Positions 22,442 to 31,485 of a DNA stretch of 53,553 nt are shown here, piece after piece. The DNA comes from Bacteroidales bacterium (lineage in GTDB: Bacteria; Bacteroidota; Bacteroidia; Bacteroidales; F082), in the NCBI GenBank assembly GCA_017428285.1, contig JAFRRE010000018.1, positions 1 through 53,553 on the forward strand, in the 5' to 3' direction. Below the pieces are notes generated by a model, which worked only from the letters and a program-made list of their open reading frames with translations, ran no database searches and had not been told where the DNA came from. How positions within the stretch are numbered: position 1 is the stretch's first letter; each line of letters begins with the position of its first letter. The translations under genes were made by a program, and so were the position numbers.

Positions 22442-22469
22442 CAAAGATAAGTTTTTTTTCTTTAGTCAA
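22442..22469 (-). promoter_or_regulatory. promoter of the DGR operon
   Basis: On the minus strand TATCTTTG (22442-22449) is preceded by TTG (22467-22469) with a 17-nt spacer. It is the only good TAnnTTTG box I see upstream of the DGR genes and would give a leader of about 320 nt containing the long hairpin. Confidence 0.55.
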
Positions 22470-22514
22470 TACGAATGATCAAAATAATACTTGTTGCCTA
22501 TTGAGGTAAAAGTG

Positions 22515-22540
22515 GAGCCGTTGCGTGCAGCGGCTCTACA
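22515..22540. repeat. REP family A-like palindrome upstream of the DGR promoter
   Basis: GAGCCGTTGCGTGCAGCGGC then TCTACA: GAGCCG-TTGCGTGCAG-CGGCTC with the same TCTACA tail as the REPs around the RAYT but different arm sequence. Confidence 0.6.
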
Positions 22541-22564
22541 ACACACGACATCATTAAACAAGAG

Positions 22565-22584
22565 AAGCGGCCAAATGACCGCTT
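22565..22584 (-). terminator. possible terminator after porV
   Basis: AAGCGG and CCGCTT form a 6-bp stem with an 8-nt loop, 49 nt after the porV stop. On the minus strand it is followed by CTCTTGTTT, a poor U tract. Confidence 0.35.
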
Positions 22585-22632
22585 TCCCTTACTATGAAAA
22601 CTAAAACTTTACTTATTCTTTTTTACTCTTTT

Positions 22633-23880
22633 TTATCCTTTCTTTCCACCCATGCTGTAGGTGAGGTTGAAACGCAGGGTGTTCTCCAAGGGGTTGCTAC
22701 CAGCCACTGTGTTGACGGGAATCAGATAGGAAACATCAAGGCCAAACACGTTGTATTTCAGTGCAGCGCCAAGGGTAAAATATTTACGGTTGCCCTTCAG
22801 TGCGGTTTCATTGAAATAGCCTCCACGGACAGCAAAAGTGTTGTTGTACCAATACTCGACGCCAGCGCCGATGTTGATTTCGCAAAGCTCTTCGTAGAAA
22901 CTGCCATAGTTGACCAATTCATGCTTTGAGTTGTAGCCATATCCAGGAGCATCATAGAAGGATTGGATCATACCTTGCACAACGGACACATTATTATCCA
23001 TGCCATAAGCAATCTGATAGGTCCCATCATCGTTATACAATGGGTTACCAACAGAATCGCGAGCGATGACAGGCGGAGTGGGCACCATCAGTTTGCTGAA
23101 ATCCACAGTGAATGCCAAAGAATTGTATTCATCAAGTTCCAGATTCAGACACGTACCCAAACGCAAGGTGGTCGGGATGAACTCACGACGGTTACTGGAT
23201 GTATTATAGGTAATCTTACTACCAATGTTGGTGATGGCGGCACCCCATGAAAAGTCGGCATCCATACTGCTGAACCACTCGACGGGACGTTTATAATATA
23301 CGGCCACATCGGCAGCTACGGAAACACCCGGACGGGCATAATCAGACTGACTCTGAAGCAAATTAGAATAGATGACACGACCTGCCACGGCACCAGCCAA
23401 ATAATCGCCAAGCATACGAGAGTAGGTAGCATCAATGGCCCATTCATTAGGTGTGTATGAACCCAAATCTTGATTATAGGAATCCCTAAAATTGATTTCA
23501 CCACAACTGAAATAACGCAAAGATCCCGCGACAGCAGAACGTTCATTTATCTTATAGGCAAGAGCCAAATAAGCCAAATTCATATCGGGAACCAGCTTGC
23601 GCAGCCAAGGACTATAGCCTAAACCTCCAGCAAACTTGTCCTCAAGATAGACATACTTGGCGGGATTGTAATGCATGGAATAAACGTCTGGCGCTGTAGC
23701 TACACCACAATCGCCCATAGAGCCGCCACGGGCATCGGGAGAAATGGAGACAAAGGGGACACCTGTGGTAATCACATTGGGTGACACGCTATAATCCTGT
23801 CCAATGTAGTTATGATCCTGTCCATACGACGTGGCCGCGACCAACAAGAGAGCGGCGATAAGGAGTTTCTTTACTTTCAT
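22633..23880 (-). CDS. porV: type IX secretion system outer-membrane protein PorV (LptO)
   Basis: A 415-aa FadL-like beta-barrel with a signal peptide (MKVKKLLIAALLLVAATSYG). Diagnostic PorV features are TGVPFVSISPDARGGSMGDCGVATAPDVYSMHYNPAKY near the N-terminus and LRFNLTYSMGGKK at the end. PorV is the shuttle that receives folded T9SS cargo at the Sov translocon and hands it to the PorU sortase. The frame runs 44 codons upstream; the ATG at 23880 gives the signal peptide. It lies 79 nt after the porU-like gene with its own TATTTTTG box, so it may also be transcribed independently. Confidence 0.95.
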   Translation of the reverse strand: MKVKKLLIAALLLVAATSYGQDHNYIGQDYSVSPNVITTGVPFVSISPDARGGSMGDCGVATAPDVYSMHYNPAKYVYLEDKFAGGLGYSPWLRKLVPDMNLAYLALAYKINERSAVAGSLRYFSCGEINFRDSYNQDLGSYTPNEWAIDATYSRMLGDYLAGAVAGRVIYSNLLQSQSDYARPGVSVAADVAVYYKRPVEWFSSMDADFSWGAAITNIGSKITYNTSSNRREFIPTTLRLGTCLNLELDEYNSLAFTVDFSKLMVPTPPVIARDSVGNPLYNDDGTYQIAYGMDNNVSVVQGMIQSFYDAPGYGYNSKHELVNYGSFYEELCEINIGAGVEYWYNNTFAVRGGYFNETALKGNRKYFTLGAALKYNVFGLDVSYLIPVNTVAGSNPLENTLRFNLTYSMGGKKG

Positions 23881-23902
23881 ATTCTTTTCAGTATTAAAAT
23901 TG

Positions 23903-23910
23903 CAAAAATA
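23903..23910 (-). promoter_or_regulatory. -7 box for porV
   Basis: TATTTTTG on the minus strand, 22 nt before the porV ATG. Confidence 0.45.
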
Positions 23911-23959
23911 ACGTTGATTCAATTGGCTTATTGTATGTGTTTGAAAATTATTTTTTGTC

Positions 23960-26900
23960 TTACCGCTGAATGACCATGCGCTGGCTGACAGTACGTGAAT
24001 AACCCGTTTCATCCGTTAAGGTGAGACGATAAAGATAAATACCTGAGCGCAACTGACTTCCATAATAATCACAACCATCCCACACGACGGGTTCGATGAC
24101 ACCATCGGAGGCATACACCTTTTTATAAATATGCTGCACAGACCTACCCATGATGTCGAAAATCTCGATGTTTACGTCGAAATCGCCATCCTCGCCGATG
24201 TGGGTCATGGTAATACGCGTCTCCTCATTGAAAGGATTGGGGTAGTTGTGTACCTGAGAGAGGAAGAGGTTGTCGTCTACGACAAACCACAGGGTGGCTT
24301 CGGAAGCGTTGTCCTGCGTGTCCCACACCTTGAGGGTGAATTCATAAGTACCTGGCTCAAGGTCATTGAGCGGGAGGATGATGCGCCCACGCCTGAAGTC
24401 ATTCATGGCAGGTTCATATTGGTCGTTCAACACCAAATGGTTGCAAGCAGCAAGGTTACTACTCATGACAATATCGCGTCCTAAGCTGTAGCCATAATGA
24501 TAGATACCTTGAGCATCATAAAGGTCGGCATAGAGCACGCCCTGATGTTCCACCACCTGGCCGTTTTCGAAATCGGGAGTGTTCCAGTAGAAGGTGATTT
24601 TCGGTCCCTCATCATCGGGCACCATGGCAGGATCTATGCCACCCAAGACAAGCTCATCAAACTCGCCCACGGCATCGATGCCTCGTATGGAATCGTAAGC
24701 ATAGAAGCTAAAACGTGGGGCACCTTCTCCAGACTTGATTTCCTTAGGTATCTGGAAGGAAACGTTGAACTTGCCTGCTGTCACGCTGACTTGTCCCTGA
24801 TAAAGCACATCCTTATGATAATAAACATTCTTTAGGCTATCACCAGTAAACTTCACCACCACCTTCGTCTTCTGGTCGTAAAACCTCACCCACAATGTGC
24901 CGTTGAATCCTGCATCGAGCCGTCCGTTAACATCACGGACCTCGCCCTCCATCGTCACCATGCTCATGGCATGAAGCTCAAGATTGTCGGAATCACCCAC
25001 CACCATTCCGTTGATTCTCGTTACAGCAATATCCTTTTGAGGCAAGGGGAAACGCAGCACAGGGTCACCCAAAAACAAGAAACGAATGTTTTGATTGCCC
25101 TGACTATTAAAATTGAGCTGGTCGCTCTTTGCCAATCTAATGATGTCGCCATAACGTAGCGGCATGCCATTGTCATCACGTTGCAAGAGTACCGGAACAA
25201 GTGCTCGCGTTTGGAGATTGTTTTGTGGTCCGTATGTAGGACGGCAAGCCGAGAAGAGGGCCACACAGCCTCCATGGGGGTTCAGGAACAGCTGCTCGCC
25301 TGCCGAAACCAGCAAAGGATTGTCATATTTAGTGAACTCACAAGTAGCAGTATAGACAAAAGGCATCTTGTCATAATTGCTGAGTGCGGCAATGTCGGCA
25401 TTAGCGAACACGCTCTCACCCGTCAATCCTCTGACACCCCCATGGCCAACGTAAAGGAGGGCCAACATACCTTGGTCAAAAGCACGCTTCAAATCGGCGT
25501 TGGCTCCCGGGTTCACCGTTCCACTTGAAGTGTTCTGAAGAGGATAAGCACCACAATACAGTTTTTTCCTGGTCAAAGCAGGGCATTGGGAATCTATCAT
25601 AGCGTCGATGCCCTCGCTGTAGTTCACATAGCTTGTGTTCTCATCATCGGCAAAAAGCAGCAAATCGGCCTTCCATTCGCCATGCGAAGCAGTCAAGTCA
25701 TCGTAATGCATGATTTTGCGCAGTATGGTCTTTGCCTCCTCCACCGTGGAAACCGAGATGCGTCCTACACCGATATCAACATGACCGTTGCTGTTTACAC
25801 CTTCGTTGTCATCCATCAAGGCGAAGTAATCATCCGTGGCGAAACTCAACTCATGCTGGGGAGCTTCAAATGTTTCGTAGGTAGGCACATAATTCTGACC
25901 ATAGCCGTTGATATTACGGAAATCGAAAGATGCCCTGCCGAACAAAGTCAGATACTTCAATTGTCCCGAGCTACGACGATACACCATCCGGACAAAGTCG
26001 CGAATGCCCGTCGGGTCGGGGGTGCCTGTCGAAAACTCGTTATAAATCTCGTTCACGTTCACCACTATGCTAGTCAAGTCATCCTTCGCAGCATGATAAT
26101 TGGCCAACTCCTGAGCCTGCTCGAGGAAAATGGGCGAAGTGAGAATCAAGTTATCGGCCGCAGCGATGGCATGAAGGTTTTGATTGGGCAATGCCGACCA
26201 ATTTACAATAGGATATGCTGATGTGGGCATGAATAGCACATAGCGTTTCTCCGTCGTTTCATCCGTGGCAAAAACCAAATTGTTAGCACTCAACACAGCA
26301 TCCTGCAGCACAGGTCGCAGAGGCGAAGAGACATCCCAAAGCCAATAATCGGCGTTGACGTTCTGCACCCAAATGGCAGTTCGGTCATCACCAAACTGAC
26401 TCGGCATCAAACGGAAGAGGAAATTATTATTCGATCGCTTCAGCTGTCGCCAACCATATATCTCCACATAATCGAGAAACAACGAAGCCCCTGAAAAAGG
26501 AACAAAACTCAATTCAAATACGGCGGTGTCGGAATCAAGAACGATTTGCTTGTTGATGGTTGACAACTTGCCATACTCATGTTCGCCATAATACTTGATT
26601 GATACATTGTCAGCCACATGGTTGTCATTGACCCATGCGTTATAATGCAAATAATTATCCTTCTTGATGCGTCCCAACACTTGCGAATAAACTCTTAAAT
26701 ATTTGTTTTTTACCAAGTTAGGAAACACAAAAGGAAGGGTAAAGATTGAGTCTTCTGTAGTAATCTGTTCTCCAAACCAGTTTTGTCCGATGGAATAAGG
26801 CGAAAACAGTTCTTCCTCGTGCCAAACGAAATCGGGGAAATCAGAGATGACGGCCGTCGTATTCTCTACGGGAAGCGTTGGCTTCTCTCCTACCCTCAAA

Positions 26901-27379
26901 CCATCAACGCCACTGTCGACACATAAATAATAATAGGTGGTGTCGGAATAATAGTTGCGTTCGCGCCTATAGGTATCTTTGTTGGAATCCACCAACACCC
27001 AACGCGTGGGCTCTTGCCCATAAAACAGCACCATGTCGCCCTCATCGAAGCTGCCATCTTCGGCACCCGTCACAAAAATGGCCATTTCGGTCAAGTCGTC
27101 GGAACGGCTATCGGCATTTTTCTCCGGCAAAGCCCCCGAAGGATTGCCAAACAATCGTATCTGACTTGGATTCAGGCTGCCCATATCAATGCCCATTCCT
27201 TGCAAAGTGGCATAATCCAATTGATGGGCTCCTTCTTGCGTCACTGAGAGACGATACCAAGTGTGCTCACTCAGCACCGAGTGGTAGGTGTTATCCTGCG
27301 CCCAGCCCATTGAACTGCCAAACAGCAGCAAGAGCATCGCAATAAAAGTTATTCTTCTGTATTTCATACTCATTCTCAT
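23960..27379 (-). CDS. PorU-like C25 family cysteine peptidase (second copy)
   Basis: The 1139-aa protein has a signal peptide (cut near MGWAQ). A central gingipain-type C25 domain carries catalytic-type His and Cys segments LLYVGHGGVRGL and YTATCEFTKYDNP. C-terminal beta domains end in a T9SS/PorU-like tail (NYPNPFNEETRITM ... GIYLYRLTLTDETGYSR). It lacks the roughly 170-residue N-terminal extension of its upstream neighbour, with which it overlaps by four bases (ATGA). It could be the true sortase, a paralogue with separate cargo, or a secreted protease. ATGs at 27373 and 27367 are alternative starts. Confidence 0.82.
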   Translation of the reverse strand: MRMSMKYRRITFIAMLLLLFGSSMGWAQDNTYHSVLSEHTWYRLSVTQEGAHQLDYATLQGMGIDMGSLNPSQIRLFGNPSGALPEKNADSRSDDLTEMAIFVTGAEDGSFDEGDMVLFYGQEPTRWVLVDSNKDTYRRERNYYSDTTYYYLCVDSGVDGLRVGEKPTLPVENTTAVISDFPDFVWHEEELFSPYSIGQNWFGEQITTEDSIFTLPFVFPNLVKNKYLRVYSQVLGRIKKDNYLHYNAWVNDNHVADNVSIKYYGEHEYGKLSTINKQIVLDSDTAVFELSFVPFSGASLFLDYVEIYGWRQLKRSNNNFLFRLMPSQFGDDRTAIWVQNVNADYWLWDVSSPLRPVLQDAVLSANNLVFATDETTEKRYVLFMPTSAYPIVNWSALPNQNLHAIAAADNLILTSPIFLEQAQELANYHAAKDDLTSIVVNVNEIYNEFSTGTPDPTGIRDFVRMVYRRSSGQLKYLTLFGRASFDFRNINGYGQNYVPTYETFEAPQHELSFATDDYFALMDDNEGVNSNGHVDIGVGRISVSTVEEAKTILRKIMHYDDLTASHGEWKADLLLFADDENTSYVNYSEGIDAMIDSQCPALTRKKLYCGAYPLQNTSSGTVNPGANADLKRAFDQGMLALLYVGHGGVRGLTGESVFANADIAALSNYDKMPFVYTATCEFTKYDNPLLVSAGEQLFLNPHGGCVALFSACRPTYGPQNNLQTRALVPVLLQRDDNGMPLRYGDIIRLAKSDQLNFNSQGNQNIRFLFLGDPVLRFPLPQKDIAVTRINGMVVGDSDNLELHAMSMVTMEGEVRDVNGRLDAGFNGTLWVRFYDQKTKVVVKFTGDSLKNVYYHKDVLYQGQVSVTAGKFNVSFQIPKEIKSGEGAPRFSFYAYDSIRGIDAVGEFDELVLGGIDPAMVPDDEGPKITFYWNTPDFENGQVVEHQGVLYADLYDAQGIYHYGYSLGRDIVMSSNLAACNHLVLNDQYEPAMNDFRRGRIILPLNDLEPGTYEFTLKVWDTQDNASEATLWFVVDDNLFLSQVHNYPNPFNEETRITMTHIGEDGDFDVNIEIFDIMGRSVQHIYKKVYASDGVIEPVVWDGCDYYGSQLRSGIYLYRLTLTDETGYSRTVSQRMVIQR

Positions 27380-30300
27380 TTACTTAGCACTAATTTGGAA
27401 ACCAAAGTGGCTGTTTCACCATAGTCGTTGGTGGCCACGATGCGATAGACATATACGCCGTTGCGCAGGTTCGCCCCCCCTGCACCACGACCGTTCCAAC
27501 GGATTGGATCTATGCGTGCCGATGCGCCCGACACCGTTTCGGAAATTGTATTCACCCATCGGCCCATAATGTCATAGATGTAGATGTCGACCTTCACATT
27601 GTTGCCCACCTGATTGTGGTCGAACACGAAATGCGTCTCATCCGTCACTGGATTGGGCGCGTTGAAGACATTCTCAATGACCATCCCACTGTTGTTGACC
27701 ACAGTGAAATCGATGGATGCCATGCTGGAATTGTTATAGATATCCCAAACCTTGAGGGTCAGGGTATAGTCGCCGTCAGCGAGGTCTTGCATCTTATAGG
27801 TGATGGATCCCTTGCCCGGCTGGTCAAGGTCAGCAACGAAGTAGTCGTTGAGGCTATAGGCATTTCTGGTCGGCCCTGTCAATGTGGCCATTATGTCGTG
27901 ACCAATGCCCGCACCCGTAGTATTGATGCCACTTTCATCATCGACCAAAGCCAGCAACATCGGGTTCTGACCCGTCAAGCCACCGCTCACAAAGAGCGTA
28001 TCGTCAATGAACAGCTTAATCTCAGGTTCTTCATTGTCCTCAGTGGCCTCATCATAGAAGCCGCCAATGATGAACGAGTCGCAGTTGCCATTGGCATCAA
28101 TATCGTAATCGGTCGCATAATAATTGATCAAGCCTTGACCATAACGATAAGAAATATCGCGAGGCACAATGAAGCTGATTTTGAATTTTCCATTGACAGC
28201 TTCGGCCTTACCATTGAAAATCATGCTGTTGCGCAACTTGAAATCGATAGCACCCGTCGCTGTTCCTAAAGTAGACAACTCTGCCTCCTTATCATACACA
28301 ATCACGCTCACCACGCCATTGAAGTTGGAGGCCACATTGCCGTTCAAATCCTTAACAACACCTTCGATCTCAACTGGTTGCAAAGCTCCAATCGTGTCAT
28401 GATAAATCGGATAGGTATGCCAAGTGCTGTCATTGATCGGTATGGAATCCAAGTGGTAGCCAGGATATTGTCCGTTGATACTCAGCGTCTCCACTTTCCA
28501 TTTCGGATAGGTCAGGCGAAGGGCTGGGTCGCCAAAGAAAACATAGCGTTTCTCATGCGGGCCGCCATTGGTTTTCGCCATACGATAGACATCGCCCAAA
28601 CAATAGTGTTCCTCGCCGACAATGCGAAAGAGGTTGTTATACACACCTATAGCAAAATTCAAATTATCAGGCCCTATGGTTACCCTTGATGTAGTGAACA
28701 TAGCAATCATGCCACCATATTGGTTAAGGAACGAATACTCGCCCAAAGAAGTGCGCTGGTGGTCATCATAACGGCTGAATTCGCAGGTGCCCGTAATCAT
28801 CAGTGGATACATCGGAGCGTTACGCCATGAATCGACATCCTTCCGCTGCAAAATCTTCTCCTCAGAAAGTTGCACTTCGCCACCATGACCCACGTAATTG
28901 AGCACCAAAGTGCCTCTTTCCATACGGCTGTTGATGGCCGCGTTCACCTCGGGGGCAATTTCACCTCCCGGAGCACTGATTTGCGGGTAAGCGTCAAGAT
29001 AGATCTTGTCGATGACAACGCCATCGCCACCTACATCCTTCAGCATTTCAGCCAAAGTCTCAGCATTTCTCACAAAACCAGCTTCATCATCCGTGAAGAA
29101 GGTGATTGCATTGCGCCAAGGTTGCATAGTGGTGGCATCTTTCACGATGTAACGCTCAATCTTGTCGACCATCTGCGAGGCTTGCTCCAAAGTCTGAACG
29201 GGGAAACGTCCAATACCGATGTCAGCCAACGAATTGGCAATGTTGCCTTCATTTTCATCCATAAAGCCAAAATAATCATCGGTGACATAAGTGTATTGCA
29301 TATCCAACGAAGCCACCGTCTCATAGGAAGGTACAAAATCGACGATACCATCCCGGTTCTTATAGTCGTAGGAGCAATCGCCCAACAGCAACAGATACTT
29401 GATTCTGCGGCCTGGCGTGCTGTCGAGATAGAGCATACGACAAAAGTCGCGGATGGCAGTAATGTCTTTGGCACCACATGAAAACTCGTTGTAAATCAGT
29501 TCTGGGGTGGTGACATAGACGTTCAAGTCGGGATCAATTCGGTTGTGAATCGCCTTGAGCCGCTCAGCTTGCTCCATGAAATCGGCATAGGTCAGGATAA
29601 CAAAGTCCACATCACGGACACCGTGAAGATTCTGGTTGTCAACCTTTCCGAAAGCCTTGGCCGAGCAATACGAACTGCCATCATAGGCAATAAACTCATT
29701 ATTGCGATTTCCGGCCACCTTAAAGCTTAAGGTTGAACCATTGAGTTGGCCCTTCACCTTGACTGGAGTACGAGGGTCGCTCACGTCCCAAACCTGAGTC
29801 TGTTGGGAAGCGTCTGCAAGCCGATACTCGTATGTCCGAATAGACATGGAAGCTCCTGGATTGCGGAACAGCATCTGTCCACCCGTGAACGTCAGCTTTC
29901 GCCAAACGTTGGCAAGGACATAGTCCACATAACCTTCCGAAGTGGTAGAAGAGCCAAGCGAATTATGCTTCAACATGACATTCAGGTTATCCTTTGTAGG
30001 ATTTGCCGTGACCCATCCTCCGACATCGTAGCCGAAAGGCCTCTCGGTCGATGAAGTTGTGGTTGAGACAGAATAAGTCGCCTTATTCACATTATCCAAA
30101 AGTACTTCAAAATTGGCAGGCTGGAAGTTACGTCCCATCAAGGCTGTTTTCACCCAACATGGAAGTGTAGTGACCGCATTGGGAAAATCGAAACTAATGG
30201 TTTTTGTTGCATTGTATTCCATCTTGTCGCCATAATAGGTACGACCTACGCGGAACACATTGAATTGGTCATTTTCATACACCTGATAGTCAAGGAATTG

Positions 30301-31245
30301 ATTGATGACTTCATTAGTGTTCCCCGAAGGTTGGCTGGACTCGGCAATGCGTTTGCCTTGGCCCAAACCCAAGACAACAAAAGCGTAAGCATAGTCATCA
30401 AATGCGTTTTGCTCATGAGTATAGGCCACACGGTCAGACTCGAGTTTCCAGCAAACGGGGCCGCGACCGTAGAAAAGGATATAGTCGGTATTGTCGAAGT
30501 GTCCATCGGACTCACCCGACACATAAATCGGCACCTCGACCAAGTCATCGGGACGGGAAACGGCATTCATTTCGGGTAGCACACCACCGCCGTTATGATA
30601 GATGCGGATTTGACGCGGGTCGACTTTTGAAACGTCGATACCCAAGTCGGTAAGGTCGGAAGCGGTCAACTTGTAAATGCCTGTTTCAGGAAGGCCTATT
30701 TTATACCAAGAACCTGAAGCCATCGCTGAACGACGGGAGTATGTCGGATTCGTTTTTTGTATGCTATAGTCTGGCGCGAGAGTCACCAAAAGCGTTGCCG
30801 ACAGCAACTTTTCGTATTGATTACCTTTCTGGCGGAAGGGCACGATACGCACCGAAAGCAAGGCCTCATCACGTGAACGCATAGGCATGGCAGTCACCTT
30901 AAAATCAGTGTTAAAGACAAAGTCATGCGCCACTTGCATTTCTTCCATAGACAAGGTTTCGACCTTGACATCCATGAGTTCCACCTCCACTTTCACTGCA
31001 TCATCATAAATAGGATACGACTGGCAAAACACTGGCATGACACCTTCGTAAACGCCCGATTCCAAATCCATAATTAATAAGGTATCGGAGGCGATGTGTT
31101 GTTCAGCCACTCCATTCCATTGCAGGCGAACCGGATAGCTCATCCTCACCTGTCCTCTAAGCGAGGCAGGAGCCATAACGGCTAAAACCATCAGGAAAAG
31201 CAACCAATTGAAGCGTATTATTCGAAGCATCTTTCTCTTTATCAT
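27376..31245 (-). CDS. porU: type IX secretion system sortase PorU (long form)
   Basis: The 1289-aa protein has a signal peptide and an N-terminal pro/accessory domain (about 30-180), then SGSWYKIGLPETGIYKLTASDL. The C25 catalytic domain holds LNYVGHGGEVQLSEE (His) and ITGTCEFSRYDD (Cys), then FGDPALRLTYP. C-terminal beta domains end PNPVTDETHFVFDHN and NGVYVYRIVATND. PorU cleaves the T9SS C-terminal signal and links cargo to A-LPS on the outer surface. Its position next to porV and divergent from gldJ-murF matches the conserved gliding/T9SS neighbourhood. An alternative start lies at 31230. Two C25 genes in tandem make the division of labour uncertain. Confidence 0.85.
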   Translation of the reverse strand: MIKRKMLRIIRFNWLLFLMVLAVMAPASLRGQVRMSYPVRLQWNGVAEQHIASDTLLIMDLESGVYEGVMPVFCQSYPIYDDAVKVEVELMDVKVETLSMEEMQVAHDFVFNTDFKVTAMPMRSRDEALLSVRIVPFRQKGNQYEKLLSATLLVTLAPDYSIQKTNPTYSRRSAMASGSWYKIGLPETGIYKLTASDLTDLGIDVSKVDPRQIRIYHNGGGVLPEMNAVSRPDDLVEVPIYVSGESDGHFDNTDYILFYGRGPVCWKLESDRVAYTHEQNAFDDYAYAFVVLGLGQGKRIAESSQPSGNTNEVINQFLDYQVYENDQFNVFRVGRTYYGDKMEYNATKTISFDFPNAVTTLPCWVKTALMGRNFQPANFEVLLDNVNKATYSVSTTTSSTERPFGYDVGGWVTANPTKDNLNVMLKHNSLGSSTTSEGYVDYVLANVWRKLTFTGGQMLFRNPGASMSIRTYEYRLADASQQTQVWDVSDPRTPVKVKGQLNGSTLSFKVAGNRNNEFIAYDGSSYCSAKAFGKVDNQNLHGVRDVDFVILTYADFMEQAERLKAIHNRIDPDLNVYVTTPELIYNEFSCGAKDITAIRDFCRMLYLDSTPGRRIKYLLLLGDCSYDYKNRDGIVDFVPSYETVASLDMQYTYVTDDYFGFMDENEGNIANSLADIGIGRFPVQTLEQASQMVDKIERYIVKDATTMQPWRNAITFFTDDEAGFVRNAETLAEMLKDVGGDGVVIDKIYLDAYPQISAPGGEIAPEVNAAINSRMERGTLVLNYVGHGGEVQLSEEKILQRKDVDSWRNAPMYPLMITGTCEFSRYDDHQRTSLGEYSFLNQYGGMIAMFTTSRVTIGPDNLNFAIGVYNNLFRIVGEEHYCLGDVYRMAKTNGGPHEKRYVFFGDPALRLTYPKWKVETLSINGQYPGYHLDSIPINDSTWHTYPIYHDTIGALQPVEIEGVVKDLNGNVASNFNGVVSVIVYDKEAELSTLGTATGAIDFKLRNSMIFNGKAEAVNGKFKISFIVPRDISYRYGQGLINYYATDYDIDANGNCDSFIIGGFYDEATEDNEEPEIKLFIDDTLFVSGGLTGQNPMLLALVDDESGINTTGAGIGHDIMATLTGPTRNAYSLNDYFVADLDQPGKGSITYKMQDLADGDYTLTLKVWDIYNNSSMASIDFTVVNNSGMVIENVFNAPNPVTDETHFVFDHNQVGNNVKVDIYIYDIMGRWVNTISETVSGASARIDPIRWNGRGAGGANLRNGVYVYRIVATNDYGETATLVSKLVLSK

Positions 31246-31395
31246 TTAAGAATCAAATCGTTACAATTTAGTATTTCAATTATCTGTACTCTATTTTTAA
31301 ATCAACGAAAATACAACTTTTTTATTGCCAAACATCAAAATTCGTGCTGAAAAAGTTTTTTTTCCAAAAATGGCAGCCAATTCAAAAAAAGTCCA

Positions 31396-31403
31396 TAAAT
31401 TTG
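31396..31403 (+). promoter_or_regulatory. -7 box for gldJ
   Basis: TAAATTTG (TAnnTTTG), about 80 nt before the gldJ ATG. The 240-nt divergent porU-gldJ spacer is A+T-rich and otherwise empty. Confidence 0.4.
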
Positions 31404-31485
31404 CGTGATTTTTTTGAAAATTTTCTGGATGGTGTACAATAAACGCCTTTCCTTTGAGTTTATAGATAACAAACTTTGAACAAAA

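Noticed and set aside
22594..22929. Plus-strand frame beginning with a signal-peptide-like MKTKTLLILFYSFLSFLSTH
   Set aside because: It lies mainly antisense to the 3' end of porV and has no domain after the leader. The hydrophobic start comes from an A+T-rich intergenic stretch.
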